A stretch of DNA of 64,000 nt from Phymatolithon calcareum (taxonomy: Eukaryota > Rhodophyta > Florideophyceae > Hapalidiales). A program made the position numbers and the translations under genes. The stretch is taken from assembly GCA_977006965.1 (NCBI GenBank), contig OZ345380.1, positions 806,001 through 870,000 on the forward strand. The letters are read 5' to 3'. Below, one piece after another: positions 55,213 through 64,000 of this stretch. The number at the start of each line of letters is the position of its first letter. Position 1 is the stretch's first letter. Under the pieces are notes generated by a model that ran no database searches, had not been told where the DNA came from, and was given only the letters and a program-made list of their open reading frames with translations.

Positions 55213-56130
55213 TTGAGAAGGGTGTGGGCAAAGCTAAATACACTACTGGTACATCCCAGGGCGAAGATTAAGATCATAATTGATTCCAAGGGAGCGACAG
55301 ACGACAAGACGGTTGAGCGCATCATGGCTGCTAGAAAAAGACTGAAAATGATGAAGGTATTGGGAATGTTTAGCAGAGGGCTCTCTACACAGAGAAGCCT
55401 AAATATATTCCGAACATTCATAAGACCGCTGTGGGAAAATGGGATCCACCTCACTCCAGATTCGATTCGAATCAGAAACCAGGCTATATTGTTCATGAGA
55501 GAACTGATGTGCACGCTGTTCGGTAAATGGGCTCCAAGGCACGCCCGAAGACTAAGCATACTCTGCAGGATTGAACCGTGGAATCACAGAAGATGCCTTC
55601 TCGCATCAAATCTCCTGCGTCGTCTAGAACGGCAATCGGAAGCTGAAGGAGCACATGAGGCCGACGGCGAAATGAGAATGATGAGAGAATGGCAAAAAGA
55701 AGAAGATCTAGGAACAAGACCATCCAGCATATCTCTCCAAGAAGCATGGGAAAAAGACGAGGAAAGATACTTAAGGCGAATCAAGACCACGGCGACGAAA
55801 TCGATACATGCGGCACTCAAGCTAAAACGAAGTAATCACCGAAACCTATGCGCGCAATGGTTCATGGGACGATTCCCACGAAACCGGTCACTTCTGGAAG
55901 AAGAACTTGGACGTCTGGGGAAATGGTGCACATACACCTCGAAGCAGGTGATGCTGAAGTCGGTGTGGACAAGGGAGGAAGAAAGAAGAGTAGCCAGAGC
56001 GATCAACATCATCCTGAATCATACAGATTAAGCGGAAGGGGTGAAAACAAGGTAATATGAAATGCAACCAAGGTGCCATTTAACCTCCAGTTGGGTAGCC
56101 AGCCACCTTTAAATAAACTGCATTACTTCG
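55213..56130 (+). pseudogene. 5'-truncated LINE: ORF2 C-terminal domain and 3' tail, intact frame
   Basis: A single 272-codon frame (55213-56031) covers the post-RT region without any stop: a GMFSRGLSTQRSLNIFRTFI block, IRPLWENGIHLTPD, LFGKWAPRHARR, and finally NLCAQWFMGRFPRNRSL. It matches the LINEs at 6,847 and 8,851. It has no RT or endonuclease, so it is not mobile by itself. The 3' tail (56,060-56,130) has the AACCTCCAGTTGG motif and AAATAAA. The unbroken frame suggests it is the youngest LINE insertion here. Its tail ends only a few bases from the stop of the RING-H2 gene at 56,141. Confidence 0.85.
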
Positions 56131-56140
56131 ATTAGTACTC

Positions 56141-56782
56141 TCAGTTAAATAATAATTCCCGAAGGACTTGCATGCGCTCAATATTCTCCTCTGCCTTCTT
56201 TCGGATTTTCCTTTCCTTATTCCGGCGGTTTTTAGCTCTCCTGGCTGATATTTTAGCCTGTAAAAGCGGATCACAGTTGACAATTAATTCCTCCTCATCC
56301 GGCTTGAATGTCGGTTCGTAGAACGGATAAGATCGAGTATTGGGGGAAACAGGAGTTTTGCATAGACAACAAAGATGCTCCTTGCCGTCCGCAATAGCCG
56401 TGACTGCAGTTTGGTCAAAGCAAAATGTGTGGAAAACGTGACCACAGAACAGCTTTAACACATGTCCTTGTAGATTGTCGAGGCAAACAGCACACTCTTT
56501 GGGAAATGCTATCCACACTTCCGTGCTTGCAGCACCCGATGCCGAAGCTCTGCCATACTTCGCGAGGTTTTTTGCCATGAGACGAGTCCGTGGGCGGGGT
56601 GTGGAAGTGTCTGATTTCTTACTTGAACTTAAACGAGACAGCTCTCTTGTGTCCATCGGCTTGCTTAGTCGACCGTACCGGACGCCGGGAATTCGCTTAG
56701 TCCCCCCGAGACGGGCCAGGCGGCGAGTAACCTTGACGGAGATTCCGCCATTGATATGAGCACCAAGGCGCGGAAGAGGCAT
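56141..56782 (-). CDS. RING-H2 finger protein
   Basis: The 213-residue product has a basic, Arg-rich N-terminal 95 residues and a RING-H2 finger with C97, C100, C113, H115, H118, C121, C138 and C141 (ECAVCLDNL...FCGHVFHTFC...CCLC). The C-terminal 40 residues are a basic coiled coil (QAKISARRAKNRRNKERKIR). RING-H2 proteins are usually E3 ubiquitin ligases; the charged tail may bind nucleic acid or a partner. The substrate is unknown. The frame is intact and single-exon. A LINE 3' end lies immediately downstream, so its transcript may end inside the LINE tail. It is not related to the duplicated RING/coiled-coil gene. Confidence 0.8.
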   Translation of the reverse strand: MPLPRLGAHINGGISVKVTRRLARLGGTKRIPGVRYGRLSKPMDTRELSRLSSSKKSDTSTPRPRTRLMAKNLAKYGRASASGAASTEVWIAFPKECAVCLDNLQGHVLKLFCGHVFHTFCFDQTAVTAIADGKEHLCCLCKTPVSPNTRSYPFYEPTFKPDEEELIVNCDPLLQAKISARRAKNRRNKERKIRKKAEENIERMQVLRELLFN

Positions 56783-56799
56783 GACTCGAGAGTTGAAGC

Positions 56800-59440
56800 G
56801 TGAATCCAGCTCACGGTTCCTCGTCCTGTTGTTGCATTTATTCAGTCTGACTCCGTCTTACATTTCCAAGAATCGCGTTTCAGTCAATGCTGTACTGCCG
56901 GGCATGGATTTTATGGAAAGGACAAATTGGATTGATGGTTGACACTGTGTAAATTTTATTGCAGTGTGGTCTGGAGTTACTGATACTGCATTCAATCCGG
57001 CATGACGACTGAACTGACAAAGAAAAGTGAGAATGGAAACACTTGAGAATCTCCACAGGGCAGGTTTTAAATTACGAACGGGCACAAGATAAAATGAAAT
57101 ATTAGCTACCGTGAGCGTCCTAAATGGTTTCCAACCCGGGGCATCCCTTTGAAGGACGGCGACTGAAGATTGGCTATGTAGCGATATAGATGTTAAGCTT
57201 CCCCAAGGTCTGCACATTGTGCAGCTTGGGCAGCTGTTGTGACATCAAGTACCACTCGTATCTGTTAAGTCTACTGGAGCCGTAAGGATGTGGAGTTGTT
57301 TACCAGCTCTGATAAATCCCGCAATAAAAGAAAAGAAAATGAAATATCGCTTAAAGCTAGGGTTCACGTACTAAAAATTGAAATCATTTCTCCGATCACC
57401 ATCTGTTTATCAACGTACAGTATGTCCCTAGTATTTCATGTGTGTCAACCGCCTTCGTGCTGACAACGGAAATTCTAGCAAAAGATTTTAATGCATTACC
57501 GCAGCTGTGGGTGCAGGAGGTGTATATATATATATGCTCTGACAATAGAACATAGATGTATAGGGTGAGATTTGCAAGATGCATAGACCTCTTGCAAATT
57601 TCTCACATTGCTCTGGCTGGGGCATTGACCACACCGAGCTATATCTGCTACTGCGTTATGGATTACTCGTCTTTCTGCTTGGTTTTCGCGGCAGGTGCTG
57701 TGCAGCAACATCATTTTTTGTTGCAAGCCAACAAAATTGGATGTAGAGTGTGGGGCTAAAAAGAGGCATAGACCTCTTGAACTTTCTCCGATTACTCTGG
57801 CTGGGGCATTGACCACACCTAGATATATCATCAGGAGGTGTACCGCTGGGTCCGAGGGAAAAATTACTTTCCTCTAGGAAGAGTGTATGGTTCTTCTAAC
57901 GGTATTCAAGCGAGCACCGTGAGTCCTTTGAAAAGAACATATGTACGTTCGTCCTCAAGCCGATTATCGGCTTTGTCATCTTCTTACAGTGCTGCTGTGT
58001 TTGTCTTTTGCAGCGTCGCTTAGGTTTTTGACTACTTCCACACAGGAGTCGTACCAATTTGATTGCACAAGATTGCATTAAATTTGGCATTTAAGAAATT
58101 AAATTGCTAGCGATGGCCATTATCCAATTCAATTGGAAGTAAGGGAGCCTTTCCAATTAAGAGCAATTTCAGCAGCTACAGTCTGACTCAACTTTCCTAG
58201 TTCGAAAATCGCTCTCCTGAGGGAGACGCTAAACCAAAATACACTTCCTCTACCAATCGATATAACCACTTACTGCTCAAACAATTGCAATCGTGATTGT
58301 GAGTCATGGATCAGCTCCCATCGAGCCAAGATTGCACATAGTTGCTATTACAATCAAATTGGTAACAACACTGCTCGCACATAGCAGGATTACTCTTGCC
58401 TGCAGTTTAGATCGCCATTTCTCGTACCAGCTTCCGTTTGCCCTTGCCAAGATGTGAAAACCTAAAGTGACCGAACGCGATGACGCAGCGGTAATGCGTT
58501 TTCACCTGTAAGTATTCCTAAGGCCCTGTGCGCATACCCAGACCCGGGAGCTGTGCCAGAAAGCATGTGGCAGGCCATTGTCCCAACGATCGCATGGTGA
58601 TGTTGCTGCATCCGTTTTCAGTCTAATCATGGAAGAGAAGTGTTATGTCAAAGAAAAACGAAGGCTAGTGTTGGACGCATTGTGGTAAGACTTTGACGCC
58701 GTGGCGGACGTGCTCGCTCCACGCTCTGACCTTGTCGCGAACCAGGATGCGGGTTCATAGGAGTGTCTACTGGCACAAATGGGGCTGGCTTTGGCCGGAC
58801 TCGACGAAGGTCTCGCACTGATTGCATGCAATGCCCAGGGATTTGAACAATTCTATTGCAGGCGATTGGAGAAAAAGATGCAATGCCCAATGTGGAGGCC
58901 GTCTCAGACGGCGATGCAATGCGAATTCCAATATTGGAAGTAATAGAAATCCTAATTGCAATGATCTCAGGCGATGAATATCGTTTAAAGGTCATCTAAA
59001 GCATAAAACAGTACAACAGAAACAGTCACAGCTACACGGCACTACATTGCCCAGCTTCAAATCACTCCCATTAGACACTATACGACATCTCTATGTTTAT
59101 TACATGGTCTCTTATGCGCGCTTTCGCATTTTCCGAACGATTCCCGGTGATAGCTTTGCATACCAGCTCCGCGTCCCAAAAGCAGTTGTTAACTTTCAAG
59201 AACACGAGCGTTTCGAACAGTTGAGGAGTCATCCTCCGTCTGTTTTGGGTTTGCACGGATTTCGCAATACTCCAGATGCGCTCTTCCTCTGCGACCGAAC
59301 CCATGGCCAAATCACAGTTGCCATAGTCTTCCTCCAGTCCTCCCGTTTTACGGCGCTTATCAAGACGTTGTACCATTGACGGCGTCTCCCTCGACATGTC
59401 TTCTTCCGTACGAGTAACAATTTCGATAATAGACTTAGTT
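56800..59440. other. No gene recognised; contains a short direct repeat
   Basis: Apart from the repeat at 57,578-57,830 and a TA microsatellite at 57,520-57,534, only short frames without family resemblance are seen. Confidence 0.45.
57578..57830. repeat. Two direct copies of a ~70-bp unit
   Basis: GCATAGACCTCTTG followed by CTCTGGCTGGGGCATTGACC and ACACC occurs at 57,580-57,640 and again at 57,766-57,820, about 186 bp apart, with few differences. Its role is unknown. Confidence 0.65.
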
Positions 59441-60197
59441 TTCGAGCAATGGTGACGCTGAACCATCTGAAGTGATGGTGCTTAAGGGGATGCCTTCTTC
59501 GAGTGCATGTTAAAGTGGCCCTCGACGCGGCGATCACCAAGCTTGGAAAGAGGATACCCACGAGGGATGATTCACTGCGTCCGACCAACCCCAGAGTCAA
59601 TCTTTGACGACGTCCCGGACCTCGATGTGCAAGAAGCAGTCAAAATCGAAACAAATAGATCAGAATGGAAGAAACTTAGGCCCTCAAAGTGTTGCTAGCC
59701 GCACAAGGGGAATGCGCAAAATGAATGAATGACGAGGAACAGAGTTTGGCTCAGAGGCAAGTTCATCAAAGTCTTCTACACTACGAGGTGCTTAGGTTGC
59801 TTCGTCCAATTCGTGAGTAGGATATTCCTGGACACCGGCCTTGCTGCTTGAACTCGCACAAATGCATCCGGAAAGCATCATGATGCTTCAAACTGCACCA
59901 TTGTGCGAAACATAATTGTTTTTGGTAACTTTTCTTTCTTTCTACATTTCGCGTAAAAGCGTCACCCCTAGTTTTGTTACTTGCTCACTGCCCGCATCCT
60001 ATTTGTATTGCTGGCTATGTGCCCCAACAATCATCAACAGTTGACCGTACGAAAGGAATTTCCTTTCTCTTGACAGGGCATAGCCAGCGCTGCCCCCAAA
60101 AAAGCTGTCAAATTGATCTAATACGACGTCAGGGTGCGCAATGCCTTTGCTTTCCAGTTGAACTATGTTTCCACCCCTCAGTTCATTTAGCAAATCA

Positions 60198-61694
60198 TCA
60201 TCTTCTCGGTGCAAGGGGGTTATTGTTCGGCCTTGCCCTTTTCCTCATACGCTCCAATTGATCTGGTGTCACTGAGGGCCGAGGAACGTTAGATATTCGT
60301 GCTTGCCACGAAGCTGCGAATGATTTTGTAGTTTTTTGTACGGACGACACGTATGGTCGATTCGGCAACCGTTGGCCTGAAGTGCGACCAAGCCTCGATA
60401 GGGAAGAAGGGTGTCCCCCGACGTACGAGCTCGGACCATGTGCGTGGTTAGCAGACGACCCAGCATACCGTGTAGAATATGAATCATTGACATTTAGCTG
60501 GCTTCTGTGCAATAGTGTGCTCGACTTTCCATGGGCATGCGAATGCGGTACGGATTGCTCTGTCGAGTACAAGCTGGAACGGCCTCTCTTTCTGTTATTA
60601 TTTGCACTTCGATAAACCAGCGCGTTTCTCGAGCTTTTCAGTAGTCTTCCCGGCTGCACTTGCTTTCCATCCTGCGGAATTCGAGATATTACTGGGTGCG
60701 GACGGTAACTCGAAGCATCCTGTTTCTCGCGTTGTCGATCCTTCGGTGCCTGCCCAGTCGCTCCATTACGTATCCGCTTTGGAACTTCTTTTTCGACATT
60801 CTTTCGCTCTTTCATCCGCAGAGATGCCCCAGCATTGTATCGTTGTCGCGGTGCCGCAAGTTGGTCGCAGTGTTGACGTACAGACGCTTGCTCCACAAAG
60901 CCTCGCCGCGAAGACCCTTGGTTGACCTGTTTTCCTTCTTTCAAAATTTGAAATGATCCACCGGGGTGTCGCTTTCTCACAAGCTCTCGTTCAGTGTGTA
61001 TTAGATCCCGTTGAGTGAGAAACTTTGGCGAAAATTCACGCTCCTGAGCAGGCTCGACATATGAAGGGACAACAGGGGTCTCAGGTTCCCCAACCGGAGT
61101 CACTTCACTTTGTGCACAATCGTCATCATCCAGAATGACAACAACATCATCTTTGGCGGCGCGTGAAAATTCTTGCTTCAGCCGTTCGAGTTCACCGCGC
61201 GATGAGGCATTCTCCTGCATCAATCGACTGATTTCTTCCTTCAGTATTGCATTCCTTTGCGCCAGAGAGTTGGCATTGTCACTCAAGATATTCATATGCT
61301 TGTCGCGAAACTGCAATGACAAGAGAAGGTCAAGACAATGGAGTCAAAAAATGCCGCGCCATGATTGGTATCGGCTCCTAGACGCGAAAAGGAAAATAAT
61401 GAATCCTTATCTTACCTCAAGGATTTCGGCAGCCTTCCTGAGCTCATCGGGAAGCGATGCAAACACAAACGATTTGACGCGGTCATCTTATCTCTCAGCG
61501 CGGTTCTCTAATGTACCGGCATCACATTCTTGTCCGCATTGTTCGCACTTTCCTGCGGGTGACCCCAACACTAAGCCTGTACATCTTTTGTTACGGCAGA
61601 AGAAATGACCGCAGCTTGTGAACAGAGCATTACAATCTTTCAAGACTGAGGAGCAAAGTCCACAGTTAAAGCGGAGCTTTTCGGCTCCAGCCAT
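60198..61694 (-). CDS. Second copy of the RING/coiled-coil gene
   Basis: Exon 1 is 61694-61416 and exon 2 is 61310-60198, with the same RING, coiled coil, acidic patch and Ser/Arg-rich tail as the gene at 50120-51616. It keeps the same TAA stop at 61488-61490. Three coding differences were seen: Ser to Phe and His to Arg in exon 2, and one silent change. Both copies therefore descend from a parent that already had the stop. Confidence 0.7.
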
Positions 61695-62232
61695 GGTGGT
61701 CCGTTTCCTTCGGCATTTTCAATAATAATTGTGTGTGTTGGGGTATAAGAAATCCGACCTGAAGCGCAAATTGATGCAGGTTTGCACAAAAAGTGCGGTC
61801 TAGAGCTTCGCACAGACTCTACAAAACAGGTACAGTACTCTTGGTTCACCAAATGAATCTATGGCACTTTTCTGTCTAAGTGTAGTTTTACAAAATTAGA
61901 CATTCAGAACAATCAATAGAAAAGTTGTAGGCAACGACTCTTTTTAGCAGTAGGTGCGGGACACGGGTTCGATTTATTTCGCAAACTGATGATAGTATCC
62001 GACTGCTTTTGCTGGCGATGCAAACATACTGCGTATTCGTACGCAAGAGCTAAAAGGAATATAGACAAAGCTGCGCGTCCTCCGTATCCACAGAAAAATC
62101 TGGCGCAGCTCCATGTAACCAAGTTCTATCTCGATTCGGTTAACCAGTGGTCTTGATTAATTACTCCTACACTCAACGGCTCGCTCATCTCAAAAAGCAA
62201 AACCAATGTGGCACGGCGTGGCGAAGCTCGAC

Positions 62233-63999
62233 TCACTCGATCCGGTCGTTCGGCTCAAGTCCCGGAACTACGTAGGTTCCGTGAGAGTTCTTCAGGGTCA
62301 CAGGCTCTTGCGGGAACCGGGCCGCGTGGGCCGGATCCGTGGTGGTCAAGGGAATTGTGGTATCACTCAAAATGGAGAGCCGATTGCTTTGGGGCGTAGC
62401 CGGCAGCGGATTGTAGAGTCGCATCATCACCTGGTATTTCACCTTCTCGTCCGTCGGGGTTGGGAGCCAGTTGTTGCGTCGGATATGCTTGTTGCGTTTT
62501 GCGCGTTCCTCGGGCGGGTTGGGCTGTAGAAAAATCGTTAGTGATCCGTCTTTGTTGAGCTCCAAATTGGCGCCCCGCAGCGTGGCCCCGTAAAGCTGTT
62601 GTGAGCCTAGCGAGTGGACGGGGATCACCTCGCCCGCCAGGAAATTGCGCCCTTGGTCGACTTCTTCAACTTCCACAGCCCGCATTTGTTTCTTATCGGA
62701 ACTTGGATGCCACGTGTCGCTCAGCTGAAAGGATTCACTGGTGGCGTTGATCACGTAGTAGGGCGTTTCTGGTAACAGCCCATTCGGTGCCTGAGCAAAG
62801 AACAATGTGTCGTTGTCGTTAAAATCGGCGAATTCATTGGAAAAGTGGGTGGTGTCTCGCACCGAGACGGGCTTGTTTGGAACCTGCGAATACGCCGTGT
62901 TTTTCACGGCCGCGGCTGCCACACAAGGGAGGTTGGCATTGCTGCCGCTGGCACTCTCGTAGGTGTAGATAGTAACGCTCCAGAATCCCTTCTCATTGAG
63001 CGGCGGTAGGTGATCCGGTTCGAAGTGGAGCTTGTAGCGATTCCCGCCCTTGAGGGTGTTGCCGTCGCGGTCATGGCCGGTAAGCGGATAGGTCCCGTCG
63101 GGTGCCAAGCTGGCGATCCCACCCTGAAAGGCTGCCATGGAACGGACGAACCATCCGCTTAGGGTATTGGGGTACTTGCCGATATTGGAAGTGGTTACCA
63201 TCTGCCAGTAGTGCTGTTTTTCCGAACCCCTCACAGCGAACATCTGGCCGGCCTTCAGCAGTAAATTGCCCAAGTCCCCCGCGACTTGGAGAAGAATTCG
63301 TTGGCGTTCATTCAACTGTTCCAGATTAAATCCGGTGGCGTCCAGTCCCAAAGGCGAGAAACTGGCGAATACCTCGGTTTGCCCCCACGAGGGGCTGGGG
63401 CTCATCAGATACGGCGGCAACGCGGTATCCGAAAAGGCCGGTTTTCTCGGAGGCGGGTTGTTCCGCACAGCATTGCCGAGCCAGGTAAAAAAGGTCAGCC
63501 CATCCTTGGGTGGTGACTCGAATTCTTCGGGAGCTGGCTCGGTCCTTGGCGGGCACGCGTTGGTGCCGTCAAACGGCGCCAATGTGAATTTCGTCGAGTA
63601 AATGTAGGCATTGCTTGCTTTCAAGTTCGCTGGCGAACCCGGTACCGCGTAGGGATTCACTGGTAAGCGCACGATCAGCCAAGCATGATCGGTGTCCACG
63701 GGAAGGATCTGGTCAGGCATGTAGCCATCCTTCACGTGGGCCTGCGAGTCGAGGTAGCCCGGGTCGTTAGGGCCCACGATGAGGAAAGATTTCGCGTCAG
63801 TACCGGGCGAAGTACGCAGTCCGATGGAAGCCTGCGAGTTGCCGTATGCGTCATCCAGTTGCACCACGTAGTAAAAGGGAACTTGAGGCACTATAAAGAT
63901 CTGCGGTCCCATGCTCAAATCCAGGAATGCGCTCGAGTAGAGAACGTCCACGTTGGGGGCACTGACGGGCGACGGCTCCTGCCATTTAGGTATCACCAC
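62233..63999 (-). CDS. Second copy of the DUF1254-DUF1214 gene, cut by the window end
   Basis: Residues 105-691 of the protein at 52155-54230 are present; the N-terminus lies outside the window. Three differences in the visible part all change the protein: Met to Val next to IPKWQE, Met to Ile in the IF-VPQ segment, and Asp to Asn in the VGPDDPG loop. The inserted module at 480-570 is identical. Confidence 0.88.
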   Translation of the reverse strand: MVIPKWQEPSPVSAPNVDVLYSSAFLDLSMGPQIFIVPQVPFYYVVQLDDAYGNSQASIGLRTSPGTDAKSFLIVGPNDPGYLDSQAHVKDGYMPDQILPVDTDHAWLIVRLPVNPYAVPGSPANLKASNAYIYSTKFTLAPFDGTNACPPRTEPAPEEFESPPKDGLTFFTWLGNAVRNNPPPRKPAFSDTALPPYLMSPSPSWGQTEVFASFSPLGLDATGFNLEQLNERQRILLQVAGDLGNLLLKAGQMFAVRGSEKQHYWQMVTTSNIGKYPNTLSGWFVRSMAAFQGGIASLAPDGTYPLTGHDRDGNTLKGGNRYKLHFEPDHLPPLNEKGFWSVTIYTYESASGSNANLPCVAAAAVKNTAYSQVPNKPVSVRDTTHFSNEFADFNDNDTLFFAQAPNGLLPETPYYVINATSESFQLSDTWHPSSDKKQMRAVEVEEVDQGRNFLAGEVIPVHSLGSQQLYGATLRGANLELNKDGSLTIFLQPNPPEERAKRNKHIRRNNWLPTPTDEKVKYQVMMRLYNPLPATPQSNRLSILSDTTIPLTTTDPAHAARFPQEPVTLKNSHGTYVVPGLEPNDRIE

Positions 64000-64000
64000 C

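Larger units (their letters stand above)
59444..64000. repeat. Segmental duplication, copy 2 (runs off the window)
   Basis: Same orientation as copy 1 at an offset of 10,078 bp. If the arrangement is a head-to-tail tandem, the unit would be 10,078 bp and include 53,923-59,443; only sequence beyond the window can show that. Confidence 0.95.

Noticed and set aside
58480-58560. Possible tRNA at GCGATGACGCAGCGGTAATG
   Set aside because: The D-arm resemblance is weak, there is no T-loop sequence, and no cloverleaf can be drawn.

Overview
The window is nuclear DNA of a eukaryote. Genes are interrupted by short GT-AG introns (60 nt, 105 nt and one of 392 nt). One protein is a mitochondrial carrier, and several retrotransposon classes (APE-type LINEs, Ty3/gypsy, Ty1/copia) and a MULE DNA transposon are present. 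Genes are intron-poor and compact; one reading frame runs 6.2 kb without an intron. I cannot name the species. An intron-poor, transposon-rich alga (for example a red alga) or another protist fits, but that is inference only.

Layout. 1-9.7 kb is a graveyard of one LINE family: at least six fragments in both orientations. One LINE is split by a 1.1-kb foldback element whose inverted ends are built of 29-bp iterons. 10.4-18.2 kb holds genes: an F-box protein, a GT34-like glycosyltransferase with one intron, a YHM2-type mitochondrial carrier, and a frame-broken unknown gene. 18.7-36 kb is a second transposon zone: gypsy integrase, RT and RNase H pieces, two copia pieces, a 0.75-kb element with ~190-bp inverted ends, a nearly complete MULE with 10-bp target duplications, and long direct and palindromic repeats. 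A small spliced gene or pseudogene (26.9-27.5 kb) sits inside this zone.

37.3-44.1 kb is a single very large gene, reconstructed here as two exons and about 2145 residues. It joins armadillo repeats, a long ankyrin array, coiled coils and a low-complexity tail. A small divergent reading frame starts 153 bp from it. 45.5-46.6 kb encodes a VTT/TVP38-type membrane protein.

47.6-64 kb is dominated by duplication. A block starting at 49,366 recurs from 59,444 to the window end at a fixed offset of 10,078 bp with only about nine base differences. It carries a RING/coiled-coil gene resembling the Zip3/RNF212/HEI10 group, with one in-frame stop shared by both copies, and a DUF1254-DUF1214 gene of bacterial type with an inserted domain. 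A third, decayed relative of the RING gene lies at 47.6-48.7 kb. A LINE fragment and an unrelated RING-H2 gene lie between the two blocks.

The genes do not form a pathway. Their common theme is residence in transposon-rich DNA, with recent segmental duplication and decay by stop codons or insertions.
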